A DNA stretch of 64,000 nt, taken from NCBI GenBank assembly GCA_000497125.2, contig CM035323.1, forward strand, positions 752,001 to 816,000, in the 5' to 3' direction. This DNA comes from Spironucleus salmonicida. Lineage: Eukaryota > Fornicata > Diplomonadida > Hexamitidae. The position numbers and the translations under genes were made by a program. Below the pieces are notes generated by a model. The model was not told the origin of the DNA, searched no databases, and worked only from the letters and a program-made list of their open reading frames with translations. Shown piece by piece: positions 34,255 to 47,000 of the stretch. How positions within the stretch are numbered: the stretch's first letter is position 1; each line of letters starts with the position of its first letter.

Positions 34255-34608
34255 TTGAAGTGAAATTTAATAGGATATATTAAAGATTTTTTAATATATT
34301 ATATTTTTGTTTGAATAATATTTATTATTTATAAGATAACATTCATGAAATGAATTATTGTTTATGTTTATTTAGTAAATTGTTAAATAAAAACAAAATA
34401 TTAAGATATTCTGAAAAATAGAAACATCGATTTTCATAGACTATTATAAGTCAATAATAATGATATATTTTTTCAGTATTATCTTTATGTAATTTTAATA
34501 ATAAAAGATAATTAATAAATTTAGAATTATATTATAATTATATTTATATATTCAAATCGGGTACTAATCTATAATATTAATTTTATATATTATAATTATT
34601 TATAAAAA
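34255..34608. other. AT-rich intergenic, nothing seen
   Basis: 354 bp between divergent starts. Very AT-rich; no coding frame with conserved look, tRNA or repeat noticed. Confidence 0.5.
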
Positions 34609-35082
34609 ATGGATACTTGTGATACTCTTAAACATTTAATGGTTTAAAGAACCAAGGTATGTGATAATTAGATTGAAATATAGAGGTAGATATATAAAGC
34701 AAGTTTTGAAGAGTTAAAAAATTAATTTTTCTCAGTGTAAACTATAAAAGATGCTAATAACAAGTGCATTTCAAATTAAATAGTTTTACCGAGTATTATT
34801 TAAGAAATCGATGACTTAAATAAAAATATAGATATTTTGGAGAAAGATTAAATAATTGTCAACAAATATTTCAATAATGTTTTATCGAGACATAATGAAA
34901 AGACTCAACTGAGTTCTTAGATTAACAAGGACGTATCCCCACTTGAAACAGTTGATAAAGAATGCATAATCTAGAATCTTATTACTATTGTTGAATCAGT
35001 TAGTGTTGAAGAATAAAAAATTGAATCTAACTAGATTACTACTGAAAATCAAATACTTTAGAATGAGATATCTGCAGAGTGA
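34609..35082 (+). CDS. small coiled-coil protein, unknown
   Basis: 157 aa, mostly helical with heptads (DDLNKNIDILEKDQIIVNKY) and many TAA-coded Gln. Starts MDTCDTLKHL; TGA stop. No domain recognised. Could be a small structural or tethering subunit. Confidence 0.6.
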
Positions 35083-35158
35083 CCTTGTATGAATATTCAA
35101 ATTTCCACACGTTTTATTAGTAATAATATATTTAAACATTAAATCACTTTCCTCATTA

Positions 35159-35584
35159 ATGCTTAAAACTGTCCCAGAACTTCGCGTATTTCTAAAAGGC
35201 AGAGAGTTTCCTAGTATATCTAATTAAACTTATAATAAGTAGTTTAAACTTTAATACTGTACTGGACCAGATGGGTTGCAAGCTATTACTACATATGAAA
35301 ATAACTATTAGAAAAAATCAGCGTATGATAATATTCTTGAGAGAACAGCAAATTTTAGCTAAGAAGAGGTTAATGTTTCTCTTTCCCGTTACAAATATTA
35401 ATCAAGTTTATATAAAAAATAATACGATATTAAATTATCTCAGCCTAAATAACAATCTAGATAATTTACCTAATCTAGTCTTGATAGATCAAAATTTCCA
35501 CTCAAAATAATTCCACTACCTTTACTATCTAATTCTTTAATTTCTTATGTTGCATTTTCAGCTAAAGATATGGATTTTAAGTGA
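35159..35584 (+). CDS. hypothetical protein, 141 aa
   Basis: Frame from ATG (MLKTVPELRVFLKGREF) to TGA with TAA/TAG as Gln. Basic, Ser/Gln/Tyr-rich, and largely disordered-looking after residue 60. It lies 76 bp after the coiled-coil gene and 104 bp before the NlpC/P60 gene on the same strand. No family recognised. Confidence 0.55.
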
Positions 35585-35688
35585 ATAGTTAAAGTATTTG
35601 ATTCAACTATATTCTGTAAATAAAAATACCATCAATACTAATAATTATATAGTGTCAATTCGCATTCACTTAATTTTCAAAATTTTAA

Positions 35689-36438
35689 ATGGATGAATAA
35701 CTTGAAGATGTCCCAGATTTATTTGCACCTTAATCATAACCATCTCTTTAGGATGCCTTTGAATAATTTAGATAAAAAAGAATATAATTAAATGCATTGG
35801 CTAGAAAATAGCTATAGCCAAAACATCGGACTCCGGAATAACTATAAATATTAAGGTAAAAGTTTATCGACACGGCATTTAAATATCTTGGAGTTCCTTA
35901 CAGAAAATGTGAGCACCCTGATGGTTCAGAGCTAAGTACTTACTATATTGAGTTAGATTGTTGTGGTCTTGTTAGACAAGTCTTGTATGATATGGAGGAT
36001 GATTTAGGCTTTAAACCTTTATTTTTTAATCAAGCTTATTAATTTGATACTTTGCCCTTAAGATATGACTCCCATGATAAAATTAAACCAGGGGATTTGG
36101 TATTTTATGCAGGGAGATATGAAGATACCTTTAAAAGACCCCAAAAACACAATATGGTACATGTAGAGATATATCTGGGCGGTAATGAAACTCCTGAGAA
36201 ATGTATTGGAAGTAGGTTTAGAAAAGGAGTTGTAAGTGTTTTTGACAGTTACAAGTTTCATTCTACAGCATGGGGACTTGAAAAAATGTATTTCTGCTCT
36301 ATTGATACTTGGCTTGACGGTGTTTGCTTCAGTGATTGTCCTCTCCATCAGTGGGAATAGGGTAGAATTAAAAGTCTCAAAGGGAGCATTTTTGACCCAA
36401 TTGGAATAGAAGATGAGATAGCGAATGAAGGAAACTGA
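35689..36438 (+). CDS. NlpC/P60-like cysteine peptidase/amidase
   Basis: 249 aa with the NlpC/P60 layout: KYLGVPY, then LDCCGLVRQVLYDM with nucleophile Cys91, KPGDLVFYAG, and MVHVEIYLGG with His158. Bacterial members cut peptidoglycan peptides; many eukaryotic ones, including secreted ones of diplomonads, were gained by transfer. Here the 60-residue N-terminus is Gln-rich, and no signal peptide is seen, so an intracellular or unconventional location is possible. Bulk Gln codons are TAA/TAG. Start at ATG 35689 gives a MDEQLEDVPDLF leader. Confidence 0.85.
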
Positions 36439-36529
36439 GCATATATTAATTTCATTTAAAAAATAACTTTGTTTTTATTCTATAAACATACTAATTATAT
36501 TATAATATAAATGATCCAGATATTATAAA

Positions 36530-37294
36530 ATGCTTGTTTTTCTATAGTGTAATTTATTAATAACTGATCAAAGCTTCATAAATAACGAAATATCTTTCAC
36601 AATTACTAGAGTTATATCTCCATCTTGCTTTGAATTAATAGGAAATTAAGAAATTAATATATCAATGGATGATGTTTTGACTTTTTAAATTCCAATTCAA
36701 AATTAACTTTTCGCGTCTTTAGATATCGGTCTTAAGGTAGTTTAAAAATGTCAATTTGATCTGTCTGGCCCATGTGCAAATTTGGTTTTTCAGATAAATA
36801 AAAGATTTGTAGAACTTGAATTTCGCTTATGTAATTTGATATAAAATGTTATATTTTAGCAATCTAAAGGAATTTATTTCACTGCGTAAAACAAATCACT
36901 TCAACTTATAAACTTATAAGCCACTGAAAATGCAATTTGCAGCTATTTTAACAACAGTGTTGAAACCTAATTTTAAATTCATTTTATAGAATCTCAACCT
37001 TATTCTTAATTGCCACTGTCTATTATATTTACTGCATAAATAGTCGTTACTTTATGTTAAGTTCACAATGTTAATGTACCTTTTATAATCTAAAACGATG
37101 TCAATCAGGCTTTTGCTAAGATCTCTACATTAACTGCAATCGTTGTATTAATTATTTTATTATTAGTCATTATTGTACTCTCAGTTATTTTGTTAACAAA
37201 AGAACTTTTATGGCGCACAAGTGTCAAGGCTGGATAAAGCCGAGCCGTTTTTGACGGTATTTATAAGAATATCAAAATAGACTCATTACAGTGA
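36530..37294 (+). CDS. single-pass membrane protein, unknown, 254 aa
   Basis: N-terminal hydrophobic MLVFLQCNLLI may be a signal peptide. A beta-rich ectodomain of about 180 residues with several Cys is followed by one strong membrane span (AIVVLIILLLVIIVLSVILL) and a 35-residue basic tail. Type I topology. Resembles the protein at 31161-32759 in layout only. Convergent with the DNA2-type gene, 8 bp between stops. Confidence 0.68.
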
Positions 37295-37302
37295 AAATCT
37301 GT

Positions 37303-39072
37303 TCAGTCACTTAATGAAATAGCAAGATTTTGATTAGAAATCTCAGTACCTTTCGTATAAAATTGTATAAAATTTTTGCAAAAATTAATTCTCTTATTTG
37401 GGTTTTCTCCTACAATATAAACTAAAGCTCTAGACAAAACACAATATAAAAAATCTGTATCTGGTAATGATGTGTCTATAGCTATTTGGGATGTTTGATA
37501 TTCAATTTAGAGGTTTAAATATTAACTAAAAGTTAAATATTCTGGTTACTTTTTTCTATCTTATTATTATTGTATCTCGGTTATAGTAGATGAAAGATTA
37601 AGTGAAAATTCATTTTATATTAGAACCTCGGTATTTGTTATTAAAATATATTTTTTTGGAGTAGTAAGACAGAAAAATCGTGGGATATTAAAATTAAATA
37701 GAATGAGTGAAATATGTTAATTTTTGGTACCAGGAGTAAAATGATATGAACAATTTTAATTCAATTCTGTAGATGAATAAAGGCACTAGTCTTTAACTCG
37801 TGCAAATATACCGCATCTTTAGATTTCCCCTGTTACATTTAATTCTTGTAATCTATAAAGACCATTTTCCTAATTCGTATCATATTAAAATTTTCTGATT
37901 CCTAATTATATCTATACTTTCATATTGGACATTTTTAATCCTTAAAATTTTCTTAAGTTATACAAATCGAACCCTAAAATTTACTTTAAATGTTAAATAA
38001 AAGAATACTTTATTTCTTTAAAAATGATTAAATCTGAACTTAGTAATTAAAAAGCATTTTCATATTGGTTGAACATTATTTTACTTTTCTGTTAGATAAG
38101 AAATCTATCAATAACTGAAGAAATCTCAACTTAAGATTTTGGATTCTACAAATATTATAATAGTAAACTAATTAATAAAACATAAACTTACCTTTGAATC
38201 AAAATTAAATCCAAACAATGAGAAAGAAATGCATTTTCTCTAGAATTTTTCGTTAAAAATTTAGTTGTAGCTGTAAATTTTTAATTGCTAAAGATTCGGC
38301 TTCCAGAATCTTCCATAATTCCAATAGCATCGAAGTAAATATTTTCTGATTAATTAAACATAATTTCATTATATGCATACATTGATACTTATTTGTAGTG
38401 TGATTCTTTGTGGAACGAGCTTACAGAACGGGTTTTAAGTTCTACTATGAGCTTTAGATTCTTTTCTTTGCTATAACCAAAAACATCAATTTTACCCTAA
38501 AGGCCTATTATTGGGTTATTGATATGCATTTCATTTATAATTTCGCAATCATATTATTTTATTTAGGCTATAATATCTTAACATTTCTGGACTGATTCAC
38601 TTAATAGTTAGTCTGTCATTTTATCACTTTCTTTACAATTTTTGAAATAATCAGAATCGTAATACGCTTCAAGAATAGCAGATCTGATACCCACATCTAA
38701 TAAACCATTTTATACTCCTTCATGTAATGCAGAGCCATACTTCATAACATATGAATTTTAAGGTATACCTATAAGGTTATCAAAAATCTAAGTAACAAAT
38801 TATCCTGATTGTAATGATGTAGGTGAAGGGCAAGCTAATGGAAAAAATTATAAAAATGGGTCAGAGAATTAAAAATATCTTAAAATTGATACCGGTAAAT
38901 AAGTTTATTAACTGAGTAATATTTCATAATATGATATATCAAAATCCATTTAAAATTCTGATTCTAAGCTGTATCCATAGTCTAATATATGAGATTTCAA
39001 AGGCTTAAACAATAAACTGAAAGTTAACGGCCGTACATTAGTAATCTTAAATACTGTAAACTAAGGATGCAT
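37303..39072 (-). CDS. DNA2-type PD-(D/E)XK nuclease without helicase
   Basis: 589 aa. The nuclease core is visible: GSALHEG (His motif), IIGLQGKIDVFG (Asp motif) and LIVELKTR (Glu-x-Lys), followed by QVSMYAY as in DNA2, which trims flaps and resects DNA ends. DNA2 proteins normally carry a helicase after this; no P-loop is seen here and the frame ends at TGA about 290 residues after the nuclease. So it is a stand-alone nuclease or has lost or split its helicase. Cys residues that might hold an iron-sulfur cluster are present but not clearly at the family positions. The EXO5 family is an alternative. Gln codons mostly TAA/TAG. Confidence 0.65.
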
Positions 39073-39133
39073 TAAATGTAAATATCTATATTTATTACCA
39101 CATATAACAATATAATATTGTTCCGCAACAAAA

Positions 39134-40870
39134 ATGTCTGACCTTTCTGACTCAGGGCTTGATATTGATTGCCCTGTACCGTAAAAAGCTAAACCATTTT
39201 CGAAAGTTTCGCTTACAAGTGCTAGAAAATCTATTACACAAAAAGAAATTTAGCCTCTTCCATCATAAAGTGAGAACTAATAAGTGAAAGACCTATTTTC
39301 TCGTGTACGAGCACTAGAAGAAGAAAACATTCAGCTAACAAACTAAGTACGTGCCAGCTCAAATACTACAAATAATGAATAATTCACCTTTCAAATGTCC
39401 TCAGAAGCTAGTAAAAAATTTTCGGAATTAACTGGGAAAAATAGGTAACTTAATGCTGCACTAGAGGTTTAAAAATCTAGGTTTTAGTAGCAGATATAAT
39501 TAATAAATCAATTACAAACAGAAAATTCACAGCTTTATTAAAATTTAGAAAAAGTTAATGGGAAATAATCTACAATATCTAAACTACCTATGGACGAAGA
39601 TATAGAACAGAGTTATAAAAACCAAATAAAAGAAAAGTCCAAAGAATCAGAGCATTTATTAGGAAAATTTGGTGAAATAAATGTAAAAGTTAACTAACTT
39701 CAATAAGAAAATACGAAATTGAAATAAATTATTTAAAAAGAAACTGGTTAAGAATATTCAAATTTGGATGTTAATTAATTCTAAGGACGTGCTGAAAAAA
39801 TACTTACTTTATAAAATAAGTTAAAATTACTTTAAGAATAATAAAAATCAACATAAAAGGTTCCATAAAATATACACGATATTTAAGCGGAAATTGAATA
39901 AAGATTTAGGGATACTATTGATTCACTTCAATAATAAGTTGAAGAATAGAAATTATATATAAATTAAGTATAGGAATCATAATTAATTACACAAGATAAG
40001 CTTAAAAAATCATAAACTCGTCTATAAGGTTTAGAAAATGAAAATCATTCAATTCGAGATAATATTAAAACTTTTACTAAAAAATCTCAATTAGATACAT
40101 CTATTATAAAAAAGCTTCGAATATTCTTATCTAAACCCGAAAATTATGAATTATAAAAGTCAAAAATCTAAGCAGCTGAAATGCGTGCTAAATAATCTGA
40201 AGATAAACTTTAAGGATTGATGTAAACAATGGCTGGGGGTGATTCACAGTTATAAATTATCGCTGCAGGAGCGTAGCTAGAAAGCTACCAATATAAAGAT
40301 ATTATCAATTAACTGAGAAGCGAAAATCAATTTCTTAAGTCATAACTGGCTGAATTTTATGAATCTATGCTAACAACTCAGGAAAGTGATGAAAATATCC
40401 TAAGACTATTTAGAGCAATGTAAAATGCTAATAATTCCACTTAGTAAACATCAGAATAAGTCATTGAAAACTTATTTACTATTATATAATAATTTAACTC
40501 TGCACTTTAATAAGATTCTTAATACTAATAGGCTTCGTAGGAAATGTAATATTAGACGCAAACTGTCACATAGCTTCTAGATAAAACATAGAGTGGAACA
40601 AGAGCTGTTCTATATGATAAATTAGCTGAATAGGCGCTGTAAAATAGACCCAGAAAACGTGTTAAAAAGGTTGAAAACATAGTAAGCCCTAAAGTTTTAA
40701 CCACTACAATTAAATAAGAAAAAACACCTGTAGAGAAATATAGAGATAGTTTATCAGAAAAATAACCGAAACCTATTGAAAAAGGTTAAACTTAAAAGCT
40801 AGACTAGTATGAAGATGAATACTAAGATGATGCAGCTATTCCAGAAGAATAACACGAATAAAGTGATTGA
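39134..40870 (+). CDS. long coiled-coil protein, 578 aa
   Basis: From MSDLSDSGLDIDC to TGA. Residues about 55-430 are nearly continuous heptad repeats rich in Gln (TAA/TAG), Glu and Lys; the tail is acidic and Lys-rich. Probably a cytoskeletal or axonemal protein (CCDC13-like in general layout), but the identity is not established by any motif. It is divergent from the DNA2-type gene with 61 bp between ATGs. Confidence 0.65.
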
Positions 40871-41137
40871 TACTTATTTCATTATATATTATACAAAAAT
40901 GCATTTAGTTTTACCCAAAATATTCAAGGTTCACATTAAATCTTTACTAATATTATTTGAACTAAATTGATTATTAGATAGAACAGCATCATATATAAAG
41001 GATATTAGTAAAATTAGTAGTATACTTCTTTACATGATTATACAATCTTATTAAGTTTTTCAGCAGTAATAAAAAGTCAAATAAAATGATAAAACTATAC
41101 TTATTATATACATAATACTTAATTATTTATTATTAAA

Positions 41138-41896
41138 ATGCGTTTACCGTTATTTAATCCATTAGATTAATTTTTAACTGCAAAAAGAATTTTGCTTCGC
41201 CAAAGATCTTCACAACCTATATCAGAAACATCTATTACTGCACATATTTTAAGTCTTTAACAAACTTCTTTATATAATTATTATAGATCTAAGTTTCCTG
41301 AAGCTCCACCTTTATTTTTATATACTCGTGATGTTTTTAGATTATTTTATGGATTCTCACATCGAATCTCATAGGAATTTGATCCTTAATTGCTAGTATT
41401 AGCTTAAGGAATGGCTGGAAAAACTTCTGAAAATGAATTTCTTTAAAAGTTTTTAATTGCTAATCTTGGAGGATGTTTAGATATAAATACAGAATTACAA
41501 GCATTAGAATCAATGAATTTTAATGTAGGTTTTGAGTATTTTGAAGACTATGTTGATAGTGCGATTTAAAAATTATATTAAATTAAAAATAAAGAAATAA
41601 CTAGAGAAATCGAAAAATATTAAGATTTTTTTGTTATGCTATGTTAAGTTAGTGATATTTAAGTTAAAGAAAACCCTATTGATATAGCATGTTTTATTGC
41701 CGCGGAGATATATTTAATGAAAGAAGGTGGTATAAGAGAACATGTTTATAAGCTTTCAAAAAGATATGATACGCTTGTTAGGTTAAGATAGTATTTGGTG
41801 TTTGATCAAAATAACGCAGAATAGTTGTTACCGATGAATGGTGGTGGTTTAGATATCAGTATATATGAAATTTTTCTTAAAAATTTATTCGAGTGA
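41138..41896 (+). CDS. cyclin-like protein (C/H/L-type?)
   Basis: 252 aa. Helical throughout, with a pattern fitting a transcriptional cyclin: DPQLLVLAQGMAGKTSEN where cyclins have a LAxKxEE element, then ELQALESMNFNVGFEYFEDY like the ELxxLxxLxFxLxxxxP helix of cyclin C/H/K/L, and a second fold with PIDIACFIAAEIYLM. Such cyclins pair with CDK7/8/9-type kinases. Sequence support is moderate. All in one TGA-ended frame with TAA/TAG as Gln. Confidence 0.5.
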
Positions 41897-42352
41897 TAAA
41901 AAATAGATTAAGCATTATTAGATCTAACTAATAAATAGTTAGTTCTATTTTATAAATATATTATAAAATTTCGATGTATTAAATGGAATAATAACTGATG
42001 TGTTCCATACTTAAAATTAAAAATCTAACATGTTGACCATGTAAGAATCAGATAATTGTCATAGTTTAAGTATTAGTTACAATGTAAATTATAAATATAT
42101 AAAAGTATTGATTATAATAAAATATATTATGGAGGTTAACTATTTTCAATTTAAAGTAAAATAGTAATTTTTATAACAATAATATGGATTTAAATTTTGT
42201 TGTTGTATGATATCTCAAACTAAATATTTACTCCAAATATTAAAAGATTTGATAATAAGCTTTAAATAGATTTATGAAAACTAGTTTTATGATTAGCATT
42301 TGTTTGATAATTATTAAAATCATTAATAAATTTTTAAATATTTTAAATTAAG
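41897..42352. other. AT-rich intergenic 456 bp, no firm gene
   Basis: One plus-strand frame from ATG near 42030 stays open for about 130 codons and runs into the antisense of the next gene; it is low complexity and may be chance at this composition. Nothing else seen. Confidence 0.35.
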
Positions 42353-42910
42353 TCAATCACTATTTTCAGTGTATTTTAATTAAGTATTAAAGCAAAATCT
42401 ATGAGAGTATAATTTTATTTCTTTATATACGCTTTTACCTAGTATAAATCTATTGAAAATAGTTTTAAAATCATTAAAATCAATCAAATCTATATTCATT
42501 TAAAACTATAATATCCTAAATAGTTCAATAGTCATATATTTTAATTAATCTAATGTCCAAGTAAATCCTGCTAGCTACTACCATTTTCTAAAAACTATAG
42601 TATCATCTTCAAACATTATATTACTTGAAATTAATGCAGCAATGAAAACTTTTTAGGGGCAAACTAACCCATTTAATGAATCTGCAACTACCATTGTAGC
42701 TTTAATCACAAGAATAAACGCTAGTGTTATTACTACTGGATCTGTTCCTGTGTTAAGAAGATATTTTATTGTAGCTGTAATATTACATGAATCTGCTCCA
42801 TAAAAATCAATATGATCTAAATCTGTGCACTACTATGAATTAGGCGATATCAGTGTTAAAAAACCTTCACACAATTCAGCATACTGTTATGGACTAAATT
42901 TTAACTACAT
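42353..42910 (-). CDS. PHO80/Pcl-type cyclin
   Basis: 185 aa single cyclin box: DPVVITLAFILVIKATMVV (helix 2 region), FIAALISSNIMFEDDTIVFR (where cyclins have AxxLAxKxxxD), then WQQLAGFTWTLDQLKYMTIE like the Leu-rich helix that follows. Pcl/Pho80 cyclins partner Pho85/CDK5-like kinases. Length matches minimal cyclins of protists. Gln from TAA/TAG; stop TGA. A different cyclin subclass from its neighbour at 41138. Confidence 0.72.
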
Positions 42911-42968
42911 TTTTTAATGTAGATAAATAGAAATTACAATATTAATATATAACAAATAAATAATTATA

Positions 42969-43945
42969 TCATTATTATTCAAACTTTCCAATTATATCTA
43001 TTAGACCACCATAATCTCTATAAATATGTTAGACACTACCCATACGTTCCAGTTCAAATTAATACATTATATTTTTAAGCTACTTATAATTACCTCCAAC
43101 TTTTTGTATTGCATCAATAATAGCTATCACAATGCCAATAGTTGGTCTGTGTATAACATCTAACTTTTAATATATTGATAAAAATATATCCATTATCTCA
43201 TGAGTTTTGCTTTTTTCGCAATAGAATAGCACTAATTCGTAAAATCCATCAACCATACAAAACTACGTTTCTAATAAAATATTTGATAAATATTAAAATT
43301 CATCTATATTAACTTCATTCTTACTTCTTTTAACTCTTAAAAGTTTATCAAATGCAAACTATAACTTAATAAACTATGGTGTTGCTTAAAATTAACACAA
43401 TGAACAATCACATGTAAATTTAAAGGATCTTAAATAATTTTAGCGTCCTTAAAGCCACCAAAAATTGTCACCATATAAATAACAACAACAAATTTCTTAG
43501 CCTTCCAAAATTTATTTTGCAGCAAATACATACATAAATTCTCCAGAATAAACTTAGATGATATTCGGTACACATGAATGATTCATAAATGAGGGTTCTA
43601 AAAATAATCCAATTTTATACTCTTCTTATAGATTTGGTATCATTTTAAATGCATTAATAACAAAAGCAGATGAAGGAGAATCTCCATACGATTTTTAAAG
43701 TTTTTAATAAGTTTCTTATTATAATGCAGTGAACTTTTAACTTTTAGTTCTAAATAAACTTTCAACTTATTATTCAGTTGGATTTGTAGTGGATATTATA
43801 GATTGGGAACATATTAAAAGTTCGTCTTTTTCTATTTTTTAATGGTAAAAATTCCTCGACCTTTATTAGTTTTAGTATCTGCTATTTGTATTTTCTCTGA
43901 GAAACATTTTTCGAAGCTATCAAAATTATGTTAAAACAACTTCAT
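42969..43945 (-). CDS. SMYD-like SET-domain methyltransferase, one-base frameshift
   Basis: SET-domain protein of the SMYD type, which methylates Lys in histones or other proteins. First part (frame 1): KTNKGRGIFTIKK, the GRG motif of SET; second part (frame 2): EKDELLICSQ, NHSCVPN (NHSCxPN motif), GQEICCCYLYGD and a post-SET block CDCSLC. The two parts are in different frames; adding one base in a run of six T (plus strand, 43835-43840) would join them, so this is an assembly or read error in a homopolymer or a recent inactivating change. The C-terminal tail is helical. End TAA-TAA-TGA. The MYND finger expected in SMYDs is not seen. Confidence 0.78.
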
Positions 43946-44050
43946 GAAGATGAAGTGAAAAAATAATTATCAATAAAATCATATTAAACTAGTTTATTTA
44001 AATGACCAAAATAAAAAAATATTGATTTAATATATATGAATTAGAATGTT

Positions 44051-47000
44051 TCACTTCAATGTATTTTATAGAAATTCATGATAAGTTGTAAATGCCATCA
44101 TAACCGCCATCCTAAAATCAGCATTGTCATATGCTATGAATTCTATTAGTAATGTATGAATATAAATCATTTTTTAAGTCTCAGCTGAAAAATCTTTTAT
44201 AAAATTAGATATGATTTTCATTAATAAGGTTACAACTTCTATATACTCTGGACTTGTGTTAAGGTTTCTAAAAAGTAGTAAGAAATCACAAATTACTTTA
44301 AATAATGAAAATTTTAAATCTGTATTAAATGTTAATGTTTCTTCTACAACGATAATCATTTATACGACATGGTTGCATAGTTAAATGGCATATTCTATAT
44401 TGATTGAATCGAGTTTTGTTGATTTAATTTAGGTTATTAATTATAAAAACATATTTATTATTTATTTAGTAAATTATGTTAAACATTAAGATTTTGATTG
44501 ATTTTCTACTTAAGAATAAATTTTTAAGAAAGATTAAAAAATTTCGACTAAATACAATTGCTTAAGGCTTTATTTAGTTGAAAATAAATCTTCAAGGTCT
44601 TCTTAATCATCATTATGTTGATTTTAATCAGAAATAATATTATTTATTATTTACTCTGAACAATTTAATAATTCGTCCACAAAAATACTATCTGTTTAGT
44701 TATGCAATAACAATGTACTATTAAGAGTAATTACTATTAAATTCTATAGTTTTAGTTATTGTGGATATTTTTGTAAGAATAAACTAGGAAATATATTAAT
44801 TAATTCTTTAGTAAGCCAACAATAACTTCTAGATTAGGCATTTTCTTTTAAATAAAGAACCAATTTACTAATAAGTGATTCATAAAAATCATATTATTTA
44901 ACTTATTTTTATTATAATATAACGGGTTGAATAGCTTATTCAAAAATTTACTTTAAATATACACCTTCTTAATTTTAATCTAAACATAAATTTAATATAA
45001 GGAAAATACTATTGGAAAATAAATTTAAATAACAATCAAGATTGAAATTAGATTTATTCTGAATGAAATCAATTAGTATATCATTAGAAAATTTGGTTAG
45101 TGCAAATATAAATTATTCTTTATTCAATTAAAATAGTTAATTTATTCCTTTTTCAAATTATTAAATTAATGAACTTTCAAACTTTAGTGAATAGAATTTC
45201 TAAAGCATTTCAATAATCTATAAAACCTATAAATTCAATTATATTGAATCTTCGATTTTCGAAGTTAAGAAATCTAAAATAAAAATAACCAACTAGTCAA
45301 ACTCTTCAGAAGACTCAAATTAAAATCCTTCTTTACTTTAAATAGATTAGTTTAACAGGGTATTGTTACATATGCTATGACAGCAAAAATCACAACTAAT
45401 AACGTTATCATAGTTTACTTTCTAAATTTATAATTTTAATAAAGCTGAATGACATAACGATAAAATAACATTAAAATCAGCAAATTTTGTATTTGTGGAT
45501 AAGAAGTGAATAATGAATTTAGCTATTTCGATTCTATTACATGCTTAGTTTGACGCAAGTATAATATGAGATAAATAACAAATAACTTAATCAATTAATT
45601 TATTATTATTTTACATAAATTACTACTAACAAATAAGACTAGATAATAAAATAAAATTACTATTAATCTACTAGTAACTAATTGCTGAAGTAGAAAATTA
45701 AGAAATATTAATTATTTGCAGAAGATATTATGAGATAACGTGCAAATAAATTTAAAATATATACTAATCCTAACCTTAAAGTTATATAATTGAATATTTT
45801 TCTAAATTTCTCTGATGTAGTACTTTATTTTTCATCCTAACATATTATTCAATAGTATTTGATTTAAAATATAAAAATTCTTTTGAATCTTATAATAGTG
45901 ATTCAAATTATAAATAAATAAGCCTCATTGCATTAAAGTTTGAAAGTTTAAACTTATACTATTTATTGACCATTTTTTCTATAACTACTTAATCATATGC
46001 AAAAATCTGCTAAATTAATAATAAGGATTAAATTGCCTTATGATTATCTATAATAAATAAAAATTCTAAATTTATTATTGAAATACCTGGAAACAAGTCT
46101 TATATATCTACAATTAATTTTTAAAATTAAAATATAAAACTGGATATAATTGGATAAGCTTATATAAATTGCTTTAAATAGCTTGCAGACTGACTTAATT
46201 AATATAAATTTTAATTTGTTGTTGATTTTCCAGATGAAACTAAATAAAGATTATATAATTAGCAAGCCACAAACATAGCTACTATATAACTATCATAGCT
46301 AGAATAAAATAAATCACAATCCTATTAGCTAAATAGAATATATGCAAGTACTATTTTATCTGAAATAAATTGCTAATTAAGTTTAAATGTTTCAATTTAA
46401 TCGAAGTCTTATTATAAATTAGGCAATAGATTATTCAATTTTAGATAATAATCCAATGATGGAAATATACCATGAAATATAATCATAAACTATGACGACA
46501 GCAAAGTAATAATACTAGATTTATAATACTGAAAGTCTTATTATACTATTGACAATCTGTATAAATGAAAAACTACTTCATTATTTAAATAAAACTCATG
46601 TTAATATACAGTTTTCTTTAAATACTCAACAATAGCCAGATAAATCATGTTATAATGATATTCAAGTATTGAAAATGAGAATGATTATACTGAAAACTTT
46701 TCAGATAAATTTTAAATATTGATATTTCTTGATTATGTTGGATTAATAGATAAATCTGTTGAACTGGGTTACTATGATGATAGATCTAGCTCATTATCAC
46801 CAGATTCATATATAAAGAATTGAAGCTCTTCTTTAATAAAAATTTATTTTAACAGTGACTTATTAATTTTTTATAAATTATATTCATAATATCCATCTTC
46901 CCCTTTAGCTAGGGTAAGTTTTGATAATTCTATCTCTTATAAAGTTATAGGATATTTTTATATCTCTTTATATAAAGTCATAAGAAATTTCTAACTAAGT

